Source: Trifolium pratense
Lineage: Eukaryota; Streptophyta; Magnoliopsida; Fabales; Fabaceae
DNA length: 64,000 nt
NCBI RefSeq assembly: GCF_020283565.1
Contig: NC_060064.1
Span: forward strand, 8,670,266 to 8,734,265
Direction: 5' to 3'
Each line of letters begins with the position of its first letter. Positions within the stretch are counted from its first letter, which is position 1. Positions 8,281 to 20,066 of the stretch are shown here, in pieces. The translations under genes and the position numbers were made by a program. The notes below the pieces were generated by a model. It saw only the letters and a program-made list of their open reading frames with translations. It was not told where the DNA came from and ran no database searches.

Positions 8281-11069
8281 CCATCTTGTTTTTTTAGTCG
8301 GTATCTTATAAGCTAGGGTCCGTATAATTTGGACCAACAAATTCATTTGTCCATCTTGGACCAATTGGCTTTGTGTCCATTGATTTAATATATATTTACT
8401 AGTCCCACACCCGTGCGATGCATGGGTGTTATGCGGTATTTTATATTATAATAATATTGAATTCACTTCTTTCAATCACATGCGCAATAACATCTAAAAC
8501 AATTAAAATAGAGATATATTATTTAGATTAAAATATCAATCAATATATGAGATTTAAATTAAAACAAAAGCTAATAATCATTACCAACTATTTTTTCTTC
8601 TTCAGTTGAATTCAAAATATTTTGGAATGAAATAAAATCAAAATGGTTCAATGGAATGTGTGGAGCATCGATCTTGGTAAATGTAGTAGTGTGCGATGCA
8701 CGGACATTATGCATTGTTTTATAATGAAGCGTCAAAAAATTATTTGTATAAATAGTAAATTAATAATTGAAACAATAGATGATATCAAAATAATATTAGC
8801 AATAAAACTTAATTAAAAATATTAACAATATGAATTATATTTGTAATTGCATAGTAAACCAAAAAAAAAAATTGTAATTGCATTTCAAACAATTTATTTG
8901 TAGTGTTTGGTAAATATCATGCAAAGTCCCACTACAGAAATATCACAAATTAGACAATAAGAATGCTAATGAAAAAAAATAAATATATAATATTAAAAGG
9001 GAAAGAAATGAAGAAATAAGGATGATAATGAAGGTTGGGTAGAAGGGTTATACAATGACTATGATAAATTGTTAAAATAGAAAAAAAGCATCAAAATCTA
9101 TATATACTTGCAAAATCAACAATATAGACCCACTCGTTAAATACAAAGAAAAAGAAAGATGCAATAAAATCATAACATTTCAAAAACATATCATTCTTCT
9201 ACAATACTAATAACCCTTCTAAATATAAATTTCACATGCCCATATATGTATGAGGAGGGATATAAGACATATATATATATATATATAAATCAAATTGAAA
9301 TTTTTAGAGCAAAGAAAGGGATTATCTGCTATCGAATGATTTAGTGTATAATGGTTACAAATTGGATAATAATATACAAATCATATGGTTAACTGATTAT
9401 GTTAAGAATATTGAAAATCCAACACTAATTGCATCATTTAACTGCTAATTTTCAAGTCAGTTATAAAAGATTCAAATAATTTCAGAAATAGATATAATTA
9501 GATGTTTGTTATTGCTAATTTCTTAATGTTATGAAGCACTCACTCACGAATTACACGATTATAGCGGAGTTTGGATCATCTTCAATTTTTTTTTTCATGT
9601 TGTCTTTCATTTTCTTAATTCAAATGAAGGGTAAATTACACAGCGAAAAATTACTGCTAAAAAAATGCAATTTAGTGACAGAAATTTGAGAGGGAACTAA
9701 ATCTCTCACTAATTGTGACGGAATTATAATTTTTATAGAATTTAAAATCAAATTGACAAACATTAGTGATAGAATTGTTATGGAGAAATTCATCACAAAA
9801 TTTCCCCAAATATGTAGTAAATGAGAAAGCTATCAAAGGACAAGCTGTAACCAAATCAAGTCGCTATGTGATCTTCTTTTGTTGTGCTACCATTTTCTCA
9901 TTTTTATTGACGTGCGAAAAATTCGTAGGACGGCAAAAATAGTCTCATATGCTATCACCATTCATAGTCGAGTGACTCCATTGCCACGGCCCACTAATAC
10001 TCATTGGAGTCATAGCACCACCACCACCACCACAATCAACACTTCAATTTTAGTTGCCTTATTATAAACTGTTCTTATCATTAGTTCTTCTCTTTATCTC
10101 ACAAAATTTATTAGTCCCGTAAGAATAGTGCGGTTAATAGTTTTATTTTTTTAAGAAGTTAAAATGAAATATATTAACAAATAGCCTCCTCAGCACAAGG
10201 TGTGCCAAGGTAGACTACCAAAGTTTACAAAAAGTCATAAAAAGAAAAAATCAATCATACAAGACCCAAACATAACAAAGGACAAGACCACCATCTATAG
10301 TAGTTTGAGACTAAAGTAACTATCATTTGGGCCACTCAGAAAAAACCAAAGGCATTATTGGCTTGATTGTGATAAAGTTCACCAAGACTTGCTTGGACGG
10401 ATGTATATTCTAACCTGATGATTGAAATGAAGTTCCAATCTCCATTAGTAGAATATTTTAACTACTTTCTGGAACTGGAAAATAAAGCCGAATAAGTTTA
10501 TTGGCCTTCCAAAGAGGTTCATCATCTCATAGATCTTGAGTGATTTTGTTAGGGATGTCAAAAATCTATAAGTTATATAGAAAAAAGAAAATTTTATTTG
10601 TGTAATATGATTTATTACTTTTTTTTTGTTTTGAAGGAATGATTTATTACTTTTTTTTTTGAAGGAAGGAATGATTTATTACTAGTTGGTAATGAACATG
10701 TGTATATATAAAATCGTATCGAATAATAATAGTTCGATGACTAACATTGCTTTATTTATTACCTTGATAGTGAGGGTTTGAGTCTCGTGTGTGTTTTTGA
10801 ATAAAAATACTATAATAAACAGTAAAACGAAAAAAATATAATCGCAATGACTTAAACTCATTACTCATGACATTTTGTTCAAAAACACCTCCATATATCC
10901 ACCACAACGAGAGTGGATTGTCTCCCGTGAGTTGCCCTCCATTGACATTCTGGCCTTCCAATAAAATAATTAAAAAATATCAAAAGAAGAGAGGAAAATT
11001 GAATGACTTTGATTGAAACTGGAGAAAATCCGGTGAATAAATAATACATTGGAGACAATCCATTCCCCC
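8281..11069. other. AT-rich non-coding DNA with a possible Helitron 3' end
   Basis: No gene can be supported here. At 8399-8430, read on the minus strand, a GC hairpin-like sequence (catgcatcgcacgggtgtg) is followed within about ten bases by CTAG and then T, the pattern of a plant Helitron 3' terminus. A second, degenerate copy lies near 8685-8705. No matching 5' TC end was identified. A (CAC)n stretch is at 10016-10033 and short AT-microsatellites lie near 9272. The remaining frames are short and without recognisable domains. Confidence 0.45.
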
Positions 11070-11077
11070 ACTACAAC

Positions 11078-11523
11078 CTATGAAGTCCATATACGTGACA
11101 CGATACGATGATACAAATTTTTTTTTTCAAAATTTCCGATACGATGCCATCGGGATACGTTATTTAAAAAATAGATATATAAATGCACAATATATAATAT
11201 AACTAAAATCGATAATGATAAAAAAATTAACATTAAAATTAGTCAAAATGAGCAAACAAGTGACAATTACATATTTACGTTAGAGGAATCACGAATTGTA
11301 TCAGTCTCATCTCCCCCGTCTCCAACATCAAAGAACATTAATTGCCCGATACTTCTCCGATACGCTATCAGAGATGTATCCGACACGTATCGGTTATATT
11401 TTTTTAAAAAATAATATTAATTGCCGATACTTTACACGTATTGGAAAGTATTGAACGAATATCGGTATCAGATATGTGTCGGACACGATACTTTGTCATT
11501 TTTGGAGTATCGAGACTTCATAG
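11078..11523. mobile_element. hAT-type MITE, ends ctatgaag, 8-bp TSD actacaac
   Basis: The element begins ctatgaagtcc and ends with the inverse, gacttcatag. The flanking octamer actacaac is present at both 11070-11077 and 11524-11531, a perfect 8-bp TSD diagnostic of hAT-like transposition. The interior is rich in gatac/gtatc motifs and has no coding capacity. It belongs with 24606-25355 and 47480-47654. Confidence 0.88.
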
Positions 11524-11531
11524 ACTACAAC

Positions 11532-11979
11532 AAATACAAGGTGGCCCAGCATTCATTCGCTAATCCTGTAATGAAATTGAGACTGCTCGACCTCGGAATC
11601 TCGATATTATAGAGACAAATTAATAACCATTAAAAAAAGACCTCCATAAAAAAAAACATTAAAAAAAGACTTCTGGATATTGGGCCGAAGTTCTCACTTC
11701 TCAGTCCAATAAATTAAAAGTCCATAAGATTATAAGCACATTGATCACGTCACGCGGCTTAGAGTTACGTTTACGCAAAGTGTTGGTTTGTTTCACTCTC
11801 TGTCTGATCTGATCTTTGTTCTTCAATTCTTCAAGAAAAGAATGAAACGAAACACGCATTGTCGTTTCTTGATCGAAAATGTTGGCTCCTTCAATCATCT
11901 GCAACATCAAAGTTTTGATCAAGAAACCGACGGATACACCTTTTACTACGGTAATCTTTTCAATTTTCATTCTTGAATA
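11532..11979 (+). other. non-coding or unresolved, possible 5' exon
   Basis: About 450 bases between two elements. The segment 11780-11950 has higher GC and an ATG at 11880 with an open stretch to acg|gtaatc at about 11950, which could be an exon with a splice donor. The peptide (MLAPSIICNIKVLIKK...) matches nothing I recognise, so this is only a weak suggestion of a first exon. Confidence 0.25.
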
Positions 11980-12306
11980 CTAGCGGGCCAGGTGCCTGTG
12001 TCTAACTTATGTACCCAAAAAAAAAAGATACGCCTTATGTTATGGTGAGTTTGTTAATAAAAGATTTTTGTTGTTACTAAAAAAACAAAGGTAATGTTGG
12101 TATTATGAAAATTGTACCCCAAAACTCATGTATTCTTTTTATATATTATAGTATAGAATAGATATAAATGAAAAAACCATAAAAAAAAAAAAGGAAGTTA
12201 AGGGCAATTATGGAATAATTAAAAAACCATAAAGGAAGTTAAGGACAAAATGGACTAAAAAAAATCCAGCCCAAACTCCTTTATCCTCTTTATATATTGT
12301 TATAGA
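11980..12306 (-). mobile_element. candidate short non-autonomous Helitron
   Basis: On the minus strand the right-hand boundary reads A|TCTATAACAATATATAAAG, a typical plant Helitron 5' start. The left boundary reads ...CCTGGCCCGCTAG|T, matching the 3' CTAG end with host A and T on either side. A second 5'-like start (TCTATACTATAATATATAAA) lies inside at about 12157, so two overlapping or nested copies are possible. The 3' hairpin is weak. There is no TSD, as expected for Helitrons. Confidence 0.55.
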
Positions 12307-13781
12307 TTCATCAACATTGCATGAGAAACTTTCAATTTTGGGGATTTTCATTCTAAAATGTTGGTTTAGGGTTGATACATGTTTGCCAATTTTCTCATTC
12401 TTGATCATTCAATTTCAAGATTTTTCAATCTTCTGCTTGAAATAAATTGAACTTTCAATTTTCTAAATGAAAATTTAACAGGGAATACAAAACCCTATAA
12501 GACTGTGACCGTTGGAATCGATGGATATATTTTGTTTTTTAAATCTGACCGTTGCCATTGTCATTTCTGTTCCATTTTCTCATTCTTGATTATTCAATAA
12601 TATTCAATCTTCTGCTTGAGAAAACAAAAAAAAAGGTAGAACCTTTACCCATTTTTTCTCATTCTTGATTATCCAAGAATATTCAATCTTCTGCTTGAGA
12701 AAAGAAAAAAGGTAGAACCTTGCCCATTTTTTCTCATTCTTGGATACTCAAGAACATTCAATCTTCTGCCAGAGGAAAAAAAAAAAATCTGACCGTTGGA
12801 ATCGATGGATTTACTTTATTTTAAATGTTTTAAGGGATGGATGTCTCAATGACCTTCGAGTAAAATGCATTTTGAACTATTTGTTCATAATGCAAAAGTT
12901 GGATGATGGCCTTCAATGCAATTTTCATAAGAAATTGTAATCATATGATTTAAGGGATGGTAATGGTATCTATTCTCCTTTTAAGACCCTAATTGTGAAA
13001 CTGTCGCTGAGATGAAGGGTGGTGTGGTATACATGTGCCCACTATGGCCCAAAAACGTTGGATGATGCCTTAATTCGAAAGCTAGTTGTTGCCTAAAATG
13101 CAATTTTAATATGAAATTTTATTCATAATTTAAGGCTTGGATGGTATCTATTGTTGATGACCCTAGTCCCTAAATGCTATTCGCAACAACAATATGAAGT
13201 GATTTTGCAAATGCAAAATGCAGTGTGACTTGTGTTGGATTAGCCTACTGGTAACGGTTTCAAAGGAATGGGAATGGAACTGTAAATGTGTTCAGTACTC
13301 AATGCTAACTTTTTCAATTAGGGATGGACATTGGATTTACCCTATTTGTTATTGTTGGATGGTCTTAACTGTATTTGGGAAGTATCAAATCTCAGTGGGA
13401 TCACAAAGGGAGGATATTTCCAGAAAGCATTATTTGGTGGAAAATGTATCTGTCATATGTTTTTGACTGCAGATTTATTATGAAAGTCTCAGGCATTATA
13501 TTTTTCTTGATGAAACCCACCACAGAGCCCTCTTCTAGGTTAAATGGAGATAAATATGTTCTTATTAGCCCTCTTCTATTATTATGCATTTGAAATTATT
13601 TAATTAATTTTTCAAAATATAAAAAGAACAAATAAACATGAATCTGATCATATTTTATTTATTTAACATTTTCAAGTATAAAAGAAGAAAAAGTGAGTTA
13701 GTCTAGCTTTGGTATATTTTATTCTGAACTCTGAATTTACTCTGATGTATTTATTATTTATTTTTTTTGAAATTTTGAAGG

Positions 13782-13929
13782 TCCTTGCTGTTCTTCAGTT
13801 GGACAAGGAGCTTTTGCTGAACATGGTCCTTTCAAGCCTACAAGAAAAGACCATCTTATGAAAAACCAACTTGCACGGCTAATCCTTCAAACCAAATCCA
13901 CCAAGATTAGCTTGAAGAGGATACCTGTG
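13782..13929 (+). pseudogene. serine carboxypeptidase-like exon remnant
   Basis: After an acceptor-like ttttgaag, the frame reads GPCCSSVGQGAFAEHGPFKPT, which matches the block of plant serine carboxypeptidase-like proteins containing the nucleophile (family form G-P-G-C-S-S). The first Gly-Cys pair is changed (GPC). After LMKN the sequence departs from the family, which would continue with a conserved Trp-containing segment, and the frame ends at a stop soon after a donor-like gtgagt at about 13926. The exon starts exactly at a boundary typical of this gene family. No other exon was found within several kb, so this is judged a fragment or pseudogene, possibly a fused exon. Confidence 0.55.
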
Positions 13930-14009
13930 AGTATACCTGAATAATTTTCTTTTTATGAATAATTATAGGATATGAAGTACTCATGCACTGTGACTTTGCT
14001 TAAAAAATT

Positions 14010-14293
14010 TGGTATATAATGTTTCGTTGGATTGGCTTGATGTTAGTGTTACCTCCGAATTTATGTTCTCTCTTTGAAATGATGACTGGAACTGCTAGTA
14101 ATACAAGAATTAAAAAAGGTTTTTGGCTCAAAACAGTATGGACAATTTGGAATGCAAGAAATGGAATTATTTTTTCTAACCATAGGAAGGATTATGTGAG
14201 GTGGTTAAGGATATTAAACTTGTCTTGGAGATGGTGGATTGGTAGTAAAAATGTTGGTCAATGGTGGTGGGAGCCTTGTAATTGGGAACAATG
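14010..14293 (+). pseudogene. LINE remnant (zinc-binding RVT C-terminal part)
   Basis: The frame reads FRWIGLMLVLPPNLCSLFEM and later TVWTIWNARNGIIFSN then LSWRWWIG. The W-x-I-W-x-A-R-N motif and spacing are those found after the zf-RVT domain of plant LINE-type polyproteins. Only about 90 residues remain, with no reverse transcriptase upstream and a stop at 14293. It is on the plus strand and unrelated in position to the LINE at 449-6458. Confidence 0.65.
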
Positions 14294-17200
14294 ATGGGAT
14301 ACCAATTTTCTCATTCTTGATACAAAGATTTTTCAATCTTCTGCTTGAAATAAATTGAACTTTCAATTTTCTAAATGAAAATTTAACAGGGAATACAAAG
14401 CCCTATAAATCTGACCATTGGAATCGATGGGATATACTTTGTTTTTTAAATCTGACTGTTGCCATTGTCATTTCTGTTCCATTTCTCATTATTGATTATT
14501 CAAGAATATTCAATCTTCTGCTTGAGAAAAAAAAAGGTAGAACCTTACCCATTTTCTCATTCTTGAATACTCAAAAACATTCAATCTTCTGCCCGAGAAA
14601 AAAAAAAACCCTAACAGTGTGTCCCAAGACCTTGTTTGGCACCAATGTATTTTGAAAGTCATTTTTTTTAATTTGTTGCTGGTATTTTAGGATTTTCATT
14701 CTAACATATACATGTTGCGATACTGACTTTTTTTTTTGTACAAGTGATAGTGTGTTTTTTATTCTTGATAATTCAAGAACATTCAATATTCTGCATGACC
14801 AAAAAAAACTTTAATTGAGTAAACATGTGTCCTAAGACCCTGTTTGGCACAAATATTTTGATAGACAATCTTTTGTTTGCTACGATGTGGATGATGGATT
14901 TTGCACATTTTTGGATTTTTCATTCCAACATATTTGTCCCGTATGGTTTATAATCAATATTTATTGGGAAGGATGATGAGATGCCAATTTTCTCATTTTT
15001 GATTATTCAAGATTTTTCAATCTTCTGCTTGAATTATAGTGAACTTTCAATTCTCTAAATCAAAATTTAACAGGGGATACAAAACTCTAATCACTTCGAG
15101 ATGGAATCTTTTTTCATTAATTGATAAAGGGGTGGAGTATATGGCCCTAGTAACCCCAAATCTGAACGTTGGAATCGATGGATATACTTTGTTTTTTAAA
15201 TGTTCTAAGGGATGGATGTCTCAATGAGTAAAATGCATTTTGAATTCTATTCATAATGAAAAATTTGGATGATGGCCTTCAATGCAATTTTCACACGAAA
15301 TTGTAATCATATGATTTAAGGGATGGTAATGGTATCTATTCTCCTTTTATGACCCTAATTGTGAAACTGTCGCTGAGATAAAATATTTTTTCATTATCTA
15401 TGAAGGGTGGTGTGGTATGAATGAGCCCACTATGGCCCAAAATCGTTGGATGATGCCTTAATGTGAAAGCTAGTTGTTGCCTAAAATGCAATTTTAATAT
15501 GAAATTTTATTATAATTAAAGGCTTGGATAATATCTATTGTGATTTGATGACCCTAGTCCCTAAATGCAATTTGCAACAACAATATGCAGTGATCTTGCA
15601 AATGCAAAATGCAATGCGAATTGTGTTGGATTAGCCTACTGGGGTAACAGTTTGAAAGGAATTCTCTAAGGAAGAAACGAATCAACTGAAGCGAAGTACA
15701 AAGGAACGAACTCTTTGGTGAACTATTTCTTATAGAATCTATCTGGTATATATGACATTATGCAGACCACCTATATCGTATAAGGATGCTTGCATAGTTG
15801 CATTGTGTGATCAATGGAGGAAACCATAACCATGTTATATTGGTCCATATTTTTACTGTAGACCTTTTATGAAAATCTAATAAAATTTGTAGGGTGTTGG
15901 TATAAGAGTCAAATAGCAATAGATTTGTGTTGATTATTATAAATGCAAGTCTTTGATTTAGTAATTGAATACATGTGATCTCTTATAAGTAGGGTAAAAA
16001 ATTGTTGATGAATTGAATCACTTGAGCTTATAGTCCGTACACCCTCTTGATTTTGCAGAGACAAACTTGCTGCGGTGACTGGTGGCAGTTCTTTTGGAAT
16101 ATGGCATGTGCTTCTTGCTTAAGTACTGTGACTTTTGTGGCCATGCTTGACACTCCTTGTTCTAAGTGTGACATTTTATATATTACTAAATACTGGTGCA
16201 ATTCAGTCTCTTATGAGTGTTGGTTTATTGTAGATATATCAGGTGTTTTTTTGAAATATACTTTTATTAGCCTGATGTTACTTTGATAAATTTTGGCACA
16301 TCATATGAAAGTTGTTGGAATTGCTTTGTAGTTATTGCATAATTACCGGGAAAATTCAGATTCTTTTAGTAGCTTGGGTTTTGGATATATCACATATGTG
16401 CCTTTTTTTGTCTGATTCCATGTCTCAAATTTACGAAAGAGGAGTATGCTAATTCTTTTAAATCACTATGTCAAAATTTTCCGCATTGCTTGAACAAGAG
16501 AATGTGAGGGTAGTAGTATGTTTTCAATTTCACTTTTGATTATTGGTGTGGATATGAGGATATATTCAAAGCTCACGAGATCTCTTCATTTTAAAAAGTA
16601 GTCCTCAGTCTAAGTAAAAAAATTTCCGCAAATTGATATGTTATCTTTCTTAATATTCTCTAATAAGTTAATAGCCATATGATCTTACCGCATCAATTAT
16701 AAACCTAATCTCGGTGTAAGATTTGTTACTTGTAATTTACTTCAGCTTGATGAGATGGAACTCTCCAAGCTTTTTTCATTGTAGTTGTTTGTCTTGGCTT
16801 TATGAGTTCAAACATGGTTTATTTATTTAGCACAGTTCTGTAATACCAGTTCTGGGTTCCTCATACTAGGAGTACTAGATTTATTTTCTCCGTCCTGACT
16901 TGAATTATTTGTTAAGGAAAAAATGAAGACATTGAGGATTGGCATACAAGTGGTAACACCGGCATACATAGGATTAAAGTTCATAGCAGATTGCCATCCC
17001 CTTTCAACTGCCTTTTCTATAACTGTAAGTGAAGTTTTGATAACAAGCATTCTGTATGTTTCTTTTCGGTCTTTGATTTTCCATTTTATTGAATTTATTT
17101 ATAGTTGAAAACTTTCTTTGACCCAAGACCCTATTTAAACAATAAGCGATTTAACCATTCTGTGTTTTGAAAATTTGATCTGTCTCAAGATCAAGACCCT

Positions 17201-20016
17201 ATTTAAACATATTTGCATTGATTCATGTTGCGATACCCATTTTCTCTTTCCTTACTATTAAAAAATATTCAATCTTCTTCTTGAGAAAAGACAACCTTAA
17301 TTGAGCAAACATGCTATGTCCCAAGACCCTGTTTGGCACCGATATTTTGAAAGTTTTTTTTTCTTTGCTACGATGACGGAGCTGCCTACAATTTATTTAT
17401 ATTATAATAACTTTTATTTTAATCTATAAAAAACAGGCTTAGTGTCTTGTGGACCCAAATATTTTGGATGACGCCTAATGTGAAATCTAGTTGTTGCCTT
17501 AAAGGCTAAACGACATGAATGGTATCCATTGTGCTTTGATGACCCTAGTCCCTAAATGCAATTTTGCAACTACAATATGAAGTGATTTTGCAAAAGCAAA
17601 GTGGAGTGTGCTTGTGCTGGATTAGCTTACTTATTAGGTTTCTGGTAGGTACATTATATGTCCTTGTAGGCCCAATTGGTATTTCGAGAAGACATCGAAA
17701 GGTACTGTTAGCAAAGTTATATAAGTAGATTGAGATGAGACATAGTGAAGAAGGGGAGAGATAACTCTTAAGTTTCCTTTCCTTTGCTCTGCATAATGAG
17801 GGAGTTGAGTTTGTTATAAGGGCGGAGAATAGAATTATGGGGGATCGTTAAATAATATGAATGCTAGCTCTTATCTGATCTGACAGAGTTATAAAGCATG
17901 GGAATTAAACTGTAAATAAATGGGAATGCAGAGAGAATCAAAATCCAAAATTTAAATGCAAATGTTTGATACACAAAAATTAAATGCAATAATGCACATG
18001 GATTGAACTCAACTTTATGTCCGCTGTTGCTAGTCACCGTGGTAATCTTCAGCTTACTGCTGCTAACCTTGGCAGGAGAGGAATTCAGCTCTTCCCTTAT
18101 GGCTGAATGCTAATGCTAGCTACTATTACTTACACCTATAACATGGGAATTGAACTATAAACGTGTTTACTGTTTCGTACTCAGTGTACTATCTTTTCCA
18201 ATTGAGGTTGGGCATGAGGAATACCCTATTTGTTATTGTTGATGGTCGTCTTGGCTGTATTTGGGAAGTATCAAATTCTCAGTGGTATCACAAAGGGAGG
18301 ATGTATCTGTCAATGTTTTTGACTGCAGACTTATTACGAAAATATAATCTGATTAATCTTTTTTTTTTTACTATGAAATCTGATAAAACGATGGTGTGTG
18401 ATCAATGGATAAAATTTGGCAGACACTGGTATAACGATCAAAGAACACTAGATTTGTGTTGAGCATTGTAAATGCAAGTCTTGGATTTAGTAACTGGATA
18501 CATTTGAGCTCTTATAAGTGGATACAAAAATTGCAATTGATGAATTATGTAGGTGGTGCAGCATATAAACTTGTGATGAACTTTGTTTTGGAAAATTTTT
18601 AGTATGACAGTTCTTGCAATTGTACTATGACATTATGGCCAGGCTACCAACTCCTTATTGCATAATTATTAGGAAAATTCACATTCTTTTAATAGTTTTG
18701 GTTTCATGGCTGTTTTTTTTTTTTTTTTTGCGATGAGAATGCTCCTTAATGTGCTTTGTGCCCGATGCTACATTTTGTAGCTTTTATAAATCACGGTAGA
18801 AATTTTCTTGGGAAGCGTAAAATGAGATTAGAATGTGTATCCAAACATATTGTTCATCTCTCAAAATTAAGATAGAGGCGTTTGCTAATTTTTTAAAATG
18901 ACAATGTCTAAATTGTCTGCATAGCTAGGACATGAGAATGTGATTACTATCTTTTGGTGTAGATTCATATTCACAAGACCATATTTTATAAGTAAATACT
19001 TCTCTGCAAATTGATATCCTGCTGTGTTTAATATTCTCTAATATAGAGGAGCTATGTATTTCCAAGGGTTTTCTGAAGATGACCTATTTAATCGTTATTA
19101 AATATTGGTTGAAAGGATTGTTCTTGTTGAGCCTACAAGTGGTAACACCAGATAGGATTGACATTCATTGCCAACATTGTGGGGCTATATAGTTATAGAC
19201 ACTATGCCATCTCATGAAAATCTAGAGAGCAAAATGATACTAGCAGCATTGTGGGACTATATAGCCATTGTGCTCTATTGTTGTATCCATTCAAGACTAG
19301 AAGTTAAGGGAGTATTTTGCCCTAATTTGATTAGAATTTATGTAATGGTTTCAACACACTTTTTAGTTCCATAAGCTTTACCAGATTTGAATTCCCACCA
19401 ATGTTTTACCTTTCCCTAGTAACCCCAAATCTGACCGTTGGAATCGATGGATATACTTTGTTTTTTAAATGTTCTAAGGGATGGATGTCTCAATGACCTT
19501 CGAGTAAAATGCATTTTGAACTCTATTCACAGTGCAAAAGTTGGATGAGTTCCTTCAATGCAATTTTCATACGAAATTGTAATCATATGATTTAAGGGAT
19601 GGTAATGGTATCTATTCTCCTTTTATGACCCTAATTGTGAAACTGTCGCTGAGATGAAATATTTTTTCATTATCTATGAAAGGTGGTGTGGTATACATTA
19701 GCCCACTATGGCCCAAAAACATTGGATGATGCCTTAATGCGAAAGCTAGTTGTTGCCTAAAATGAAATTTTAATATGAAATTTTATTCTTTGTGCTTTAC
19801 GACTTGTGTTGGATAGTGTCTATTGTGCTTTGCGACTTGTGTTGGATTAGCCTACTGGGTAACAGTTTCAAAGAAATTCTCTAAGGAAGAAACGAATCAA
19901 CTGAAGCGAAATAACAAAGAAACGAACTCTTTGGAGTCTGAACTATTTCTTATAGAATCTATCTGGTATATATATATATGGCTTTATACTGACCACCTAT
20001 GTAAGGATGCTTGCAT

Positions 20017-20066
20017 TTTTTTTTGAACAAGAAACTAGGAATCGAACCACTGACCTTCTCTAGATT
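20017..20066 (-). mobile_element. 5'-truncated SINE tail with B box
   Basis: A 50-bp insertion flanked by cttgcat on both sides (20010-20016 and 20067-20073). On the minus strand it contains GGTTCGATTCC, a perfect polymerase III B box, and ends in poly-A. The parallel copy of the cassette, near 15785, reads straight through 'ggatgcttgcatagttgc' and so shows the empty site. Confidence 0.7.

Noticed and set aside
9879..10067. 62-codon plus-strand frame with threonine run
   Set aside because: The run comes from a (CAC)n microsatellite; no other coding evidence.
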